A DNA stretch of 64,000 bases from Fibrobacter succinogenes (GCF_902779965.1 NZ_CACZDK010000013.1:1-64000), one strand, 5' to 3'. Shown: positions 8,586 to 17,277, counted from the stretch's first letter. Numbers and translations: made by a program. The notes: generated from the sequence alone by a model not told the origin.

Positions 8586-8622
8586 CTCGGTCATAGCCAT
8601 ACAAGTATGGCTGCGACTCTCG
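8586..8622. repeat. 37-nt element with covarying hairpin, copy 1
   Basis: Constant flanks CTCGGTCAT (8586-8594) and GCGACTCTCG (8613-8622) surround a perfect 8-bp hairpin AGCCATAC-AA-GTATGGCT. Outer arms AACCTC (upstream) and GAGGTT (downstream) pair as well, giving a longer cruciform. Copies lie at 19506 and, inverted, at 6896. The surrounding 8518-8670 also holds GGGGC/GCCCC and GAGGATGAC fragments and no gene. Confidence 0.8.
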
Positions 8623-8678
8623 CCATTTGAGGTTGTCCCTACGCTTCGCTTCGAGGATGACGGGGCATGACAAAGAAA

Positions 8679-8698
8679 AGCCGGCGTTTAAGCCGGCT
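8679..8698 (-). terminator. intrinsic terminator of the HU gene
   Basis: AGCCGGC (8679-8685) pairs with GCCGGCT (8692-8698). On the minus strand it is followed by TTTTCTTT. It could also work on the plus strand for the pseudouridine synthase gene (CTCTTTC follows). Confidence 0.75.
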
Positions 8699-8748
8699 CT
8701 TTCGTATCAGGCGTATGCGTTGCCTGAGCTGATAGGTTCAACGTTCGT

Positions 8749-9123
8749 TTAGATGGAATCGAAATCACTGTTGATTTGTGCGATTTCGTTTTCGGTTTCA
8801 AGTTCGGGTTGCACGGTGGCTTCGCCGAGAATGCCTTCGAGCGAATTGATCTTGTCCTTAATGTCGTTGCTGAACTTGAAGGTCGGGACCAAGCGTTCGT
8901 CGATGAGGACTGTTTCGCCTGTGCGGGGGTTACGTGCCGGTCGAGCCTTGCGGGGCTTGCAGGCGAACGTGCCAAAACCGCGAATTTCAATAGTATTGCC
9001 TTCGATAAGCTTCTCGCCAAGCAAATCGAGGAACTGTTCGACGACAATTTTAATATCATTGCGCACAAATCCGGTGGATTTAGCGATTTCTTGAATAAGG
9101 GATTGTTTAGTTATATTAGCCAC
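8749..9123 (-). CDS. HU/IHF family DNA-binding protein
   Basis: 124 aa from GTG 9123. It has the HU fold with the arm motif GFGTFACKPRKARPARNPRTGE around residues 47-68; the first 90 residues match normal HU length. A C-terminal acidic extension (about 92-124, ending FDSI) is unusual for HU. It binds and bends DNA as a dimer in the nucleoid. On the minus strand TATATT sits at 9135-9130, six bases before the start, with no Shine-Dalgarno, suggesting a leaderless message. Confidence 0.9.
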   Translation of the reverse strand: MANITKQSLIQEIAKSTGFVRNDIKIVVEQFLDLLGEKLIEGNTIEIRGFGTFACKPRKARPARNPRTGETVLIDERLVPTFKFSNDIKDKINSLEGILGEATVQPELETENEIAQINSDFDSI

Positions 9124-9228
9124 GCACTAAATATAAGTTTATCATAGACTTAGAGTGATGGTTCGTGCGAAATTAAATATTTTTTTCGGGTTCACATTGC
9201 GGAATATTTGTGAATAGTTGTGACTTAA

Positions 9229-10365
9229 ATGTTGAAGATTGATAATTTGCCTAAAAAGGTCCGTTTTAGTCTCCGGGATAAGGAGATTTTCCCCAATACT
9301 ATCTTGAGTCCGATGGACGGTGTGACCGATGCGCCGTTCCGGCGTCTTTGCCGTGTGCTTTCGGGCGACCGCATGGGGCTCTTGGTTTCGGAGTTTGTTC
9401 CAACGGATGGCGATGCCGTGTTCAACCCGGATGGTCACAAGCAATTGAAGTTTTTCCCGGAAGAGCGACCGTTCGGTGTGCAAATTTTTGGACGTTTTCC
9501 CGACCGTATGGCGTATGCCGCTGGTCGAATTGCCGAGCGTTATCACCCGGAATTTATCGAAGTGAATGCGGGGTGTCCGGCGCCGAAGGTGGCGGGCAAG
9601 GGGAGCGGTTCTGGACTTTTGCGCGACTTGCCGCGTTTGCAAGAAATTTTACACGAAGTGAAGAAAACGTTGGATGCGAAGGCGCTAGAGATTCCGCTCA
9701 CGCTCAAGTGCCGTATTGGCTGGGACGACGAAAGCATCAACGTGATGGAAACGCTCAAAATTGCCGAAGGCGAGGGCGTTGAAATGCTCACGGTTCATGG
9801 TCGCACTCGTTTGCAAGGTTATAACGGCCTCGCCAATTGGGACTGGATTGGCAAAGTTGCTGCTGCAGCGAAGATTCCTGTGATTGGAAATGGCGATGTG
9901 AATAGCGTCGAATGCGCTCGCGAACGCATCAATACTTACGGTGTTTCGGGCGTGAGCATTGGGCGTGGGGCGATGCATAATCCCTGGATTTTCGGGCAGA
10001 TTGCAGATGCCTGGGAAGGTCGCGAAAAGCATGTGATTACCGCTGAAGAAGCGCTTGACGTGTTCCCGCTTTATTACAAGTTTAAGATTGAGGACGGGGC
10101 GACCGAGATGAATGCGATGGGCCGCATGAAACAACTCGCCGCGCGTTTATGTAAGGGATTTGTAGCTCCTTCGGATGACAGTGTCGCGATGTCGGTGCGG
10201 CAGGCTTTATTGACGTGCCAATCGGCTGCTGAAATGCTCGATTGCGTTGAAAAGCTCAAGGACGGGATTGCCCGCGAAATGGTCTTTGAACCGGAACGCC
10301 TCGTGAACCTCAACGGCGCCAAAGAAACCGAACTCAAATTCGGTGACCAATTCAAAGGCCGTTGA
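9229..10365 (+). CDS. dusB: tRNA-dihydrouridine synthase, DusB type
   Basis: 378 aa. An FMN-binding TIM barrel opens with LSPMDGVTDAPFRRL. NAGCPAPKV carries the catalytic Cys, followed by LKCRIGWDD, TVHGRTRLQGY and IGNGDV. The C-terminal part is the helical tRNA-binding domain. It reduces specific D-loop uridines to dihydrouridine. The DusB call is by overall motif pattern; DusA is encoded separately at 26722. The gene is alone between the divergent HU gene and the GC-rich repeat at 10432. Confidence 0.85.
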   Translation: MLKIDNLPKKVRFSLRDKEIFPNTILSPMDGVTDAPFRRLCRVLSGDRMGLLVSEFVPTDGDAVFNPDGHKQLKFFPEERPFGVQIFGRFPDRMAYAAGRIAERYHPEFIEVNAGCPAPKVAGKGSGSGLLRDLPRLQEILHEVKKTLDAKALEIPLTLKCRIGWDDESINVMETLKIAEGEGVEMLTVHGRTRLQGYNGLANWDWIGKVAAAAKIPVIGNGDVNSVECARERINTYGVSGVSIGRGAMHNPWIFGQIADAWEGREKHVITAEEALDVFPLYYKFKIEDGATEMNAMGRMKQLAARLCKGFVAPSDDSVAMSVRQALLTCQSAAEMLDCVEKLKDGIAREMVFEPERLVNLNGAKETELKFGDQFKGR

Positions 10366-10431
10366 TATTATCAATAAATGCGTGAAAAAATAACTGTATA
10401 AGAAATTATAGTTAATCGTTGAGAGAATAAA

Positions 10432-10611
10432 GCGTCGGCCAAGGATGGGGAGGGTGCAGGGAGGGGCCCGTGCGGCCTTCGCAGTAGCGTGCAAAACGAG
10501 TGTTGCGACGGGCTGCTTGCAGACCGGCATAACCGAGTGAAGCCGCTGACGCCTAGGCGTCAAAAGCATCAAAGCTCTCTGAGCTGGGGCCCCGCCCGCA
10601 AGACGTACTTT
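10432..10611. repeat. GC-rich structured repeat, long copy
   Basis: The first 52 bases (10432-10483) are identical to 53317-53368. The last 31 (10581-10611) match 53374-53404 with three differences. GGGAGGGGCCC (10459-10469) pairs with GGGCCCCGCCC (10587-10597) across about 117 nt, which contain the perfect 16-nt palindrome TGACGCCTAGGCGTCA. Much GC-richer than its surroundings. The rest of the gap 10366-10731 holds only the promoter region described next. Confidence 0.8.
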
Positions 10612-10659
10612 AATGATTAAAAAATTGATGAAGTGCTGATTCATTCAGCATAAAAACAA

Positions 10660-10725
10660 GTACTCAAAAAAAATCTCAAAATTTTATGATTACCTCTTGA
10701 CTTTGAGTCAAAATTTGAGTACATT
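10660..10725 (+). promoter_or_regulatory. promoter with four-half-site dyad operator
   Basis: The -35 TTGACT (10697-10702) and -10 TACATT (10720-10725) are separated by 17 nt. The -10 ends 6 nt before the ATG at 10732, so the transcript is probably leaderless. CTCAAA occurs at 10663 and 10675, and its complement TTTGAG at 10702 and 10714. The four half-sites are exactly symmetric about 10691 with 12-nt spacing within each arm; the outermost are extended as GTACTCAAA and TTTGAGTAC. This layout suggests repression at the promoter by a dimeric or tetrameric regulator. Confidence 0.65.
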
Positions 10726-10731
10726 TGGAAT

Positions 10732-11559
10732 ATGGAAAAAGCAATCGACATATTTCAGTTTACACACTTTCGCAAGTACTTGGATGAGTATCAGGCGGCA
10801 CGCGTGCTGACTGATCCTGAATTCACCAGGGCGGGGGCCTGCGCTTTGCTTGGTCTCCCGAAGACTCGCAGCTATTACAACGATATCGTCAAAGGAAAAA
10901 AGCTTTCTAGCCGAATGATTCCGAAGTTTGTAGAAGTTCTTGGACTCAACAAGAAAGAAGCCAAGTACTTTGAAACGATGGTGAATTTTGACCAGGCAAA
11001 AACAACAACGGAACGCGATGCATTTTTTGATGAACTCATCAAACTGCACCCGGATCCGCAACACATCTTGAATGAAGATGCCTACGAGTATTACAATCAC
11101 TGGTATAATAGCGTATTGTTTACGGCGTTGGATGTGATGGATGTTTCGGATGACCTTGAACCGATTCAAAAACGCATTTTTCCGAAGGTCTCTGTGGGAA
11201 CTTTGAAGCGTTCGTTGGAGTTACTTGCACGCATCGGATTTGTGCGCAAGAACGAAGACGGTTTCTGGAAAAGTTCGCGTGAATCGGTGAGCAGCGGAGC
11301 CTATAACAATAGTGACTTGGTTCGCCAATACCAATTGCAGTGCTTTGAACTTTCGAAGCAGGCGTTGCTTGCAAATGACGATAATCCATCGGACATGGGA
11401 ACGTTCACGTTCAGCGTTTCGGACGACGCCTATAGAGAGATTGCCTTGGAAATTCAGAACTTGAAAGCCAAGGTGCGTAGGATTATTACGCAAGATAAAA
11501 AGGAAGCGACTGGAGTGCACCAGTTGAATATTCACTTGTTCACAAATTTGAAAAAATAA
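10732..11559 (+). CDS. TIGR02147 family protein, putative regulator
   Basis: 275 aa. It matches the Fibrobacter-expanded TIGR02147 family: opening IFQFTHFRKYLDEYQ, then a helix-turn-helix-like segment (ARAGACALLGLPKTRSYY type, about 33-60), a middle region with KKEAKYFETMVNF, and a C-terminal part (DUF4423-like) containing SVGTLKRSLELLARIGFVRK that resembles a winged helix. I infer a transcriptional regulator; no member's function is known to me. It is followed after 11 nt by a lipoprotein gene, as in the second pair at 57609-55236. Its promoter carries a dyad operator, so autoregulation is plausible. Confidence 0.8.
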   Translation: MEKAIDIFQFTHFRKYLDEYQAARVLTDPEFTRAGACALLGLPKTRSYYNDIVKGKKLSSRMIPKFVEVLGLNKKEAKYFETMVNFDQAKTTTERDAFFDELIKLHPDPQHILNEDAYEYYNHWYNSVLFTALDVMDVSDDLEPIQKRIFPKVSVGTLKRSLELLARIGFVRKNEDGFWKSSRESVSSGAYNNSDLVRQYQLQCFELSKQALLANDDNPSDMGTFTFSVSDDAYREIALEIQNLKAKVRRIITQDKKEATGVHQLNIHLFTNLKK

Positions 11560-11570
11560 ATCGAGGAAAA

Positions 11571-12554
11571 ATGATTATGATTATCAATAAAATTACAAAG
11601 TTAGGCATTGCCGTGGCTATGCTTGGTCTTGGTATCCTTGCCGCTTGCAGTGATAATAATGTGGCTTCATCATATAGCGAATCGAGTTCGGGAAAGCCTG
11701 TTGAACAAAAGGGACTCCTTGCTGAATTGGATACTTCGTTAGTTCACAAGAAAATCTCTGGGGAAAATATTTGTGTTGATTCTGTTGATGATGAATTGTA
11801 CGAAGGCCCAATGCTTTTAAGGAAAAACAATCCCGAGGATAGTGTAATAGCTTGGGGTAGGGTTATGTGCCGTCCACATAAAGATATTTACCTGTTTATG
11901 GATGCTAGGGCTCAAGTGGTTGATGCTAAAGGGAATCCCATGGCGTTTGCGAAGGTTTATGAAGGAGTCTGCGATTATGATGATCCCAAGTGCCAATATA
12001 CCACAGACAAGGATGGTTATTTCTTCATGGACAGCGTCAATTATTTGACGTATTGGGAAAACGATTTTGCTAAAGAGGCTAAATATGCTTATATAGAGGA
12101 TTTTCGAAATCTTCAATTGCGTGCGCTTTCTGCAGATTCAAGCCTTGGGGCCAATGTTTATTCCAGTTTTTTAAATGCCAGTGTTGTGGCTATTGATGGA
12201 AAACTTGTTGCCGAATTGGAAAAAATTGTTGTTGAAACTGTATATTCGGCCAAGGTATATTTGGATTCCCTTTATATAGCGTATGATGAAAATACATCGG
12301 AACGTGATAGGGAAAATTTTGATAATTGGAACAAAGGTATAAAGGAAGATCTTAAAAATGGAGAAAAAGTTTGCATAGAAAAGAAAGGTGAAAATGATGA
12401 ATCTTCTCCGTCGTCGTTCTATCCATGTCAAAGGGTAACGGATGAAGATTATAAGAATGGGTATATGACAATATATGGATTGCCAGAAGGAACTTACAAT
12501 ATTTTAATAGGAGGAACGTATTATGAATTCTCTCCGCTGGAAGTAAAGCCGTAA
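11571..12554 (+). CDS. secreted lipoprotein paired with TIGR02147 gene
   Basis: 327 aa. Signal peptide with lipobox GILAAC (Cys26 from ATG 11571; ATG 11577 is an equal alternative, as GAGG lies 4 or 10 nt upstream). A Ser-rich linker (SSYSESSSGK) follows. The mature protein contains a carboxypeptidase-like regulatory fold segment (ARAQVVDAKGNPMAFAKVYEG ... TTDKDGYFFMDSV) and ends with YGLPEGTYNI, typical of surface beta-sandwich domains. Probably an outer-membrane surface lipoprotein co-transcribed with the upstream regulator. The following gene is a diverged tandem copy. Confidence 0.75.
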   Translation: MIMIINKITKLGIAVAMLGLGILAACSDNNVASSYSESSSGKPVEQKGLLAELDTSLVHKKISGENICVDSVDDELYEGPMLLRKNNPEDSVIAWGRVMCRPHKDIYLFMDARAQVVDAKGNPMAFAKVYEGVCDYDDPKCQYTTDKDGYFFMDSVNYLTYWENDFAKEAKYAYIEDFRNLQLRALSADSSLGANVYSSFLNASVVAIDGKLVAELEKIVVETVYSAKVYLDSLYIAYDENTSERDRENFDNWNKGIKEDLKNGEKVCIEKKGENDESSPSSFYPCQRVTDEDYKNGYMTIYGLPEGTYNILIGGTYYEFSPLEVKP

Positions 12555-12618
12555 ATCGAACTTAATGCATTGAAAAATGAAAATTTTCAGTGTCTCAAAT
12601 TTGAAAAAACGAGGTTAA

Positions 12619-13599
12619 ATGATTATGATTAAAAATAAAATTTCAAAGATGTACATTGCTTTGTCGGTGCTGGGTTTCGGAATCCTTGCCGCTTGTAGTG
12701 AAAATGATGTTGCTTCGTCGTTCAGCGAAACGTAAACGGGCAAGCCTGTTGTGCAACTGGGGCGTCTTGCCGAATTGGATACGTCCATCGTTTACCAACG
12801 AATTGATGTTGTGGATCCGTGTTCTGAAAAGGCTGTGGTTTTAGACGTTGATGAGCCTAATGTGTTGGCCAAGGCGTCTCCTATAGTTGATTTTGGCGAT
12901 GTACCTTCCCCTGCGTGTGGTCGAAAAGAAACTATTCGCTTGTATATAAATACGAGAGTGCAAGTGGTTGATCCGCAGGGAAAACCGCTAGCAGGTGCTA
13001 AGGTTTACGAAGGCGGTTCCGCTTGTGATGATGGCGAATGTTTATACACCACGGACAAGGATGGCTATATCTATATAGATAGCGTAGCTTATCTTTGGTA
13101 TTTGCAAGGAAGTGAGCCGCGCTTCAGTTCTCTCCAGTTGCGGGTGCTTTCGGCGGATTCAAACTTTGGTGTCAATGTTTATTCTAGTTTTGCGAACGCT
13201 TCCGCCATGACAATTGATGGTGTGCCGTTTGCTGAATTGGAAAAGATTGTTTTGGAACCCGTATATTCTGGTAAATTAAGCTTGAATCCGCCTTTCAAGA
13301 TTTTGAAATTTTATGAATATATGAGTAAAAGAATGAAATGGGATGAACGCCTGGAAAAGGATATTGAAGAAAAGGCTGAATTGATGGTTTGCGTGTATTC
13401 GGAAGATTTTATGGATGGAGAGCGTTCCGATGTTCCGGATTATTATGTGCCTTGCCAAAGGGTGACCGAAGAAGACTATGAAAATGGGTACATGGTTATT
13501 TATGGCTTGCCTGAAGGGAAATATTATTTCGGCATATCTGAACCTGGTGCATCTGAAGGCTTTGGCGTGTATGAAGGCTTTGAAGTCGTAAAACCCTAG
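12619..13599 (+). pseudogene. tandem lipoprotein copy with in-frame stop
   Basis: This repeats the layout of the previous gene: GAGG, a double start ATGATTATGATT, and a lipobox GILAAC. Codon 39 is TAA (12733-12735), where the paralogue reads E-S-S-S-G and this copy reads E-T-stop-T-G. The frame beyond is intact for 288 codons and stays similar to the paralogue (VVDPQGKPLAGAKVYEG, TTDKDGYIYIDSV, YGLPEGKYYF), so the stop is recent, a sequencing error, or tolerated. A GTG at 12751 could restart translation but would lack the signal peptide. The sequence before it (CAAATTTGAAAAAA then CGAGG) copies the 3' end of the TIGR02147 gene, marking a tandem duplication. Confidence 0.75.
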
Positions 13600-13624
13600 A
13601 TAAAAATGTATTAGAGGAGGAATG

Positions 13625-13660
13625 ATTTCAGCGGCTGATTTTGGTCGCTGAAATTTTCAT
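13625..13660 (+). terminator. intrinsic terminator
   Basis: ATTTCAGCG (13625-13633) pairs with CGCTGAAAT (13646-13654), followed by TTTCATTTTTT. It ends the TIGR02147/lipoprotein transcript. Confidence 0.75.
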
Positions 13661-13741
13661 TTTTTGTAATACTTGTGAGAAGATGTGGCTTGCTCGGTGG
13701 TGGGCGTGGCAAATTGCGAAAAAAAATGTTTTAATTGAAAT

Positions 13742-13804
13742 GCGATTGTTTATAAATCGCTTTTTTGCACTTCATTCTATCTTGCGATTGGTCCGCAATT
13801 TTTC
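13742..13804 (+). terminator. two tandem terminator-like hairpins before the aminotransferase gene
   Basis: GCGATT/AATCGC (13742-13760) followed by six T, then TTGCG/CGCAA (13782-13798) followed by TTTTTC. Both start with the same TTGCGATT or TGCGATT sequence. They lie 40-100 nt before the ATG at 13844 and could be leftover terminators or a leader that attenuates transcription. Confidence 0.45.
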
Positions 13805-13843
13805 TAAATTGCCCCGCGGAAATTTCAAAACAGGACATTGAGA

Positions 13844-15136
13844 ATGAACTACAATCCTCTCGCTCAAGCTTTGAATGCAGAACTTTCCGCAAATGGTTGC
13901 TGCGTTCTTGACATGCTCTCTGAACAGGGCAAGGCCATTTTCTTCCCGCGCAAGGGTATTCTTGGCCAGGGTGCCGAAGCTAAGGGCTCCGACATCAATG
14001 CGACAATCGGTACAGCTCTCGAAGACGATGGTTCTCCGCTCGTTTTGGACTGCGTTCTCAAGTCCCTCAATCTTCCGAAGACTTCTTTCCTCTATGCTCC
14101 GAGCTTCGGTAACCCGGACCTCCGCAAGGAATGGAAGGCTCAGGTTATCAAGAAGAACCCGACACTTGCTTCCAAGAACTTCAGCAACCCGGTCGTGACC
14201 TGCGCTTTGACGCACGCCATCAGCTGCGCTGGCTACTTGTTCCTCGATGCTGGCGACGAAGTGATTATCCCGGACCTCTACTGGGACAACTACGAACTCG
14301 TGTTCGAAAACGCTCGTGGCGCAAAGATCAAGACGTTCAACACTTTCAAGAACGGTGGTTTTGATACGGAAGCCTTGAAGGCCGCCCTCGCCGAAAGCAA
14401 GTCTAGCAAGAAAGTCGTTCTCCTCAACTTCCCGAACAACCCGACAGGCTACACCGCAACAGAAGTGGAAGCTGTCGAAATCGCAAAGATCCTCACGGAA
14501 TGTGCCGCTGCCGGCAACAAGGTCGTGGCTCTCCTCGACGATGCTTACTTTGGACTCGTCTATGAAGAAGGCGTGACGAAGGAATCCCTCTTTGTGAAAC
14601 TCGTGGATGCACACGAAAATCTCCTCGCCGTGAAGCTCGATGGCCCGACCAAGGAAGACTACGTTTGGGGCTTCCGCGTGGGCTTTATGAGCTTTGGTTT
14701 CAAGGGTGCTACCGAAGCCCAGCTCAAGGCTCTCGAAGACAAGGCTGCCGGTACGGTCCGTGGAAACATCTCTAACGGTCCGTCCATTAGCCAGAAGATT
14801 TTGCTCGCCGCTTACCAGAGCGCCGAATACGCCCAGCAGAAGGCTGAAAAGTACGCCACCTTGAAGAAGCGTTACGACATCATCAAGGAAGTCTTGGCTG
14901 CTCACCCGGAATACAAGGAAGCCTTTGACCCGATGCCGTGTAATAGCGGTTACTTTATGTGCATCAAGCCGAAGGGCGTTGACGCCGAAGAACTCCGCCA
15001 GAAGCTCATCAAGGATTACAGCACCGGCACTATTATGCTCTCGGGCCTTATCCGCATTGCATTCAGCGCCGTTCCGACCGAAAAACTCGGCAAGCTCTTT
15101 GAAAATATCTATAATTGCATCATGAAGATGAAGTAA
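13844..15136 (+). CDS. class I/II aminotransferase
   Basis: 430 aa from ATG 13844; a TTG two codons earlier is unlikely. This is a fold-type I PLP enzyme. NFPNNPTGY is the conserved NNPTG motif, LLDDAYFG carries the Asp that contacts the PLP pyridine ring, LDGPTKEDYVWGFRVGF holds the likely Schiff-base Lys and the downstream Arg, and LIRIAFSAV near the end supplies the carboxylate-binding Arg. The amino donor cannot be deduced. It is rich in preferred codons, suggesting high expression. A heptamer-repeat hairpin separates it from citrate synthase. Confidence 0.85.
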   Translation: MNYNPLAQALNAELSANGCCVLDMLSEQGKAIFFPRKGILGQGAEAKGSDINATIGTALEDDGSPLVLDCVLKSLNLPKTSFLYAPSFGNPDLRKEWKAQVIKKNPTLASKNFSNPVVTCALTHAISCAGYLFLDAGDEVIIPDLYWDNYELVFENARGAKIKTFNTFKNGGFDTEALKAALAESKSSKKVVLLNFPNNPTGYTATEVEAVEIAKILTECAAAGNKVVALLDDAYFGLVYEEGVTKESLFVKLVDAHENLLAVKLDGPTKEDYVWGFRVGFMSFGFKGATEAQLKALEDKAAGTVRGNISNGPSISQKILLAAYQSAEYAQQKAEKYATLKKRYDIIKEVLAAHPEYKEAFDPMPCNSGYFMCIKPKGVDAEELRQKLIKDYSTGTIMLSGLIRIAFSAVPTEKLGKLFENIYNCIMKMK

Positions 15137-15139
15137 ACA

Positions 15140-15227
15140 GTGGTTAGTAAACAGTGGTTAGTAAACAGGAATGTAAAAAGAACATTTTTATTGCAAGCCT
15201 AACCACCAACCACTAACCACCAACCAC
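15140..15227. repeat. inverted heptamer arrays
   Basis: Left arm GTGG-TTA-GTAA-ACA repeated twice from 15140. Right arm CCAC-CAA-CCAC-TAA-CCAC-CAA-CCAC (15203-15227). The arms are partly complementary (GTGGTTAG with CTAACCAC), so the region can form a hairpin between the aminotransferase and citrate synthase genes. A related pair lies at 26558-26675. Confidence 0.75.
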
Positions 15228-15242
15228 TCATTTGGAGATTCC

Positions 15243-16532
15243 ATGTCCAATAACGCGACCTTAAACTACAACGGAAAAAGCTACGAACTCCCCGTCGTTG
15301 ATGGCACTGAAGGCGAGCACGGTCTCGATATCAGCGCACTCCGCAAGAGTTCAGGCCTTGTCACGCTGGATTACGGTTACTTGAACACCGGTAGCACCAA
15401 AAGCTCAATCACGTTCGTTGATGGCGAACATGGTGTGCTGCGTTACCGAGGATACTCCATTGAAGACCTTGCAGAAAAGGCGACTTTCCCGGAAACCGCT
15501 TGGCTCCTGATTTACGGAGAACTCCCGAATCAGGAACAGTTGAGCCATTTCCGCACGCTTTTGACGGAAAACGCTCTTCTGCACGAAAACTTGCTGCACT
15601 TTTTCCGCGAAATGCCGCCGGGAGCTCACCCGATGGGTATTCTCTCGTCCGTGGTGAACGCCGTTGGCCTTTTCACGCCGCGTTTTTACGACGACGAAAA
15701 CATCGCAAGTGCATTCGAACTCACGACCGCTGGCCTCATTTCGAAGATCCGCACGATTGCCGCGTTTGCCTACAAGGCTAGCATCGGTGAACCGTTCGTG
15801 TACCCGGAAGCGGAACGCAGCTACTGCAGCAACTTCCTGAACATGATGTTCAGCAGTAAGGCTCGCCCGTACCATCCGGATCCGATCATGGAAAAGGCGC
15901 TCAACACGCTTTTGATTGTCCATGCGGACCACGAACAGAACTGCTCCACTTCGACCGTTCGCATGGTGGGTAGCTCTCAGGCTAACCTTTACGCTAGCAT
16001 TTGCGCCGGCATTTGCGCCTTGTGGGGCCCGCTCCATGGCGGTGCTAACCAGGCTGTGCTCGAAACGCTCCTGCGCATCCAGCAGAGCGGCATGACGATT
16101 GAACAGGTGATGGATAAGGCCAAGGACAAGAACGATCCGTTCCGTCTCTCCGGCTTTGGTCATCGTGTTTACAAGAGCTACGACCCGCGCGCCAAGGTGC
16201 TGAAAAAGCTCATGTACCAGGTGTTCGAACGCGAACACGTTCACGACCCGCTTTTGGATGTGGCAATCAAGCTCGAAGAAGCCGCCCTCAAGGACGATTA
16301 CTTCATTGCACGTAAGCTCTATCCGAATGTGGACTTCTACTCTGGCATTCTCTACCGCGCCATGGGCATCCCGACGAACATGCTCACCGTGATGTTTGCG
16401 ATTGGACGCTTGCCGGGCTGGATTGCCCACTGGAAGGAAATGCACGACGATCCGCAGAGCAAGATTAACCGTCCGCGTCAGATTTACATCGGCAAGAACG
16501 AACGCCCGTGGATTGATAGGGACAAACGATAA
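15243..16532 (+). CDS. gltA: citrate synthase
   Basis: 429 aa, the usual length for the hexameric (type II) bacterial enzyme. It condenses oxaloacetate and acetyl-CoA to citrate. Signature motifs: VHADHEQNCSTSTVR with the first active-site His, GPLHGGANQ with the second, GFGHRVYK, and NVDFYSG with the catalytic Asp. The N-terminal beta domain is present. TTTGGAG lies 5 nt before the ATG. In a succinate-producing anaerobe it would serve the oxidative branch towards 2-oxoglutarate and glutamate (inference). Confidence 0.96.
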   Translation: MSNNATLNYNGKSYELPVVDGTEGEHGLDISALRKSSGLVTLDYGYLNTGSTKSSITFVDGEHGVLRYRGYSIEDLAEKATFPETAWLLIYGELPNQEQLSHFRTLLTENALLHENLLHFFREMPPGAHPMGILSSVVNAVGLFTPRFYDDENIASAFELTTAGLISKIRTIAAFAYKASIGEPFVYPEAERSYCSNFLNMMFSSKARPYHPDPIMEKALNTLLIVHADHEQNCSTSTVRMVGSSQANLYASICAGICALWGPLHGGANQAVLETLLRIQQSGMTIEQVMDKAKDKNDPFRLSGFGHRVYKSYDPRAKVLKKLMYQVFEREHVHDPLLDVAIKLEEAALKDDYFIARKLYPNVDFYSGILYRAMGIPTNMLTVMFAIGRLPGWIAHWKEMHDDPQSKINRPRQIYIGKNERPWIDRDKR

Positions 16533-16565
16533 GCTTTTTGCCGCGGGCATGAACTGCGAAATTGA

Positions 16566-16626
16566 AAACTGCGGTGGTACTAGACAAATTAAAAATCTCT
16601 CGGAAATGCTCCGGGAGATTTTTTTC
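16566..16626 (+). terminator. gltA terminator, left copy of a flanking repeat
   Basis: AATCTC/GAGATT stem-loop (16594-16620) with a T run. The stretch from AAACTGC (16566) to the T run is closely repeated at 19213-19274: TAGACAAAT, then AAATCTCTCGGAA, GGGAGATTTTTTT. The two copies bracket the AT-rich hypothetical block 16633-19187. Confidence 0.8.
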
Positions 16627-16632
16627 AATGGC

Positions 16633-17265
16633 TTAAAAGACGGGCTTTGTATCAATGTTTTGGAAAGCTTGATTTTTGTTATATTCTTTGATGGCGTCAT
16701 CCAATAAATAGGCACCCCACAGTCCAAGGCCATATATATTCACAGGAACAGTCAAAATACCGACCCCTCCAATATACTTTCCTGCATTCATTCCGTTTGC
16801 GTCCATAATTATACCTCCCAAAAATGCCGCCAAAGAAGTCAATAAAAGAACTCTTTGAAAATTATAGAATCTTTTGGCACTTGCATAATACTTGTTAGGC
16901 ATGTTTCGATCTTTTATATCTTTTTCTAAAATGTCTAGCACTCCCTTTGGCCCTAGAGAATAACGTTCATTTTCGTAATCCTTTTTCCCTAAGCAATAAT
17001 CTATAGTGAGACCTTCTCCCCAACTGTATATGATTTTTGAAGAATCGACATACGCTTTTTTCTCGTATTTCTTTTTTGCTATGCTGTCGCTTGGGGGATA
17101 GCTTGCTTCAATTTTATCTAATTCTTTATCTGTTGAAGCCTTGTTGAATTTGTTGTTGATTGTGAATGTAGTTGAATTAAAATGGTGCTCATTGCTAAAA
17201 TATTTGGGCATCAGTTGTGCGAAAAGTAAGCACGGAAATAGAACGAGAATAATTAGGAATTTCAT
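16633..17265 (-). CDS. hypothetical exported or membrane protein
   Basis: 210 aa. Signal peptide MKFLIILVLFPCLLFAQ at the start, a Lys/Glu-rich middle, and two hydrophobic helices near the C-terminus (about 136-155 and 164-186). No recognised family. Base composition is AT-rich, unlike gltA beside it. Its end lies a few bases from the gltA terminator, so the two are convergent. Confidence 0.65.
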   Translation of the reverse strand: MKFLIILVLFPCLLFAQLMPKYFSNEHHFNSTTFTINNKFNKASTDKELDKIEASYPPSDSIAKKKYEKKAYVDSSKIIYSWGEGLTIDYCLGKKDYENERYSLGPKGVLDILEKDIKDRNMPNKYYASAKRFYNFQRVLLLTSLAAFLGGIIMDANGMNAGKYIGGVGILTVPVNIYGLGLWGAYLLDDAIKEYNKNQAFQNIDTKPVF

Positions 17266-17277
17266 GAAAGAAATGTA

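Noticed and set aside
10207-10644. 145-codon minus-strand open frame across the GC-rich repeat
   Set aside because: Overlaps the end of dusB and a repeated non-coding element; the Ala/Arg/Pro-rich translation comes from the repeat.
13772-14905. 377-codon minus-strand open frame over the aminotransferase
   Set aside because: Shadow of the sense gene, created by its strong codon preference.
15405-16733. 442-codon minus-strand open frame over gltA
   Set aside because: Antisense to a fully conserved citrate synthase; no motif or ribosome site.
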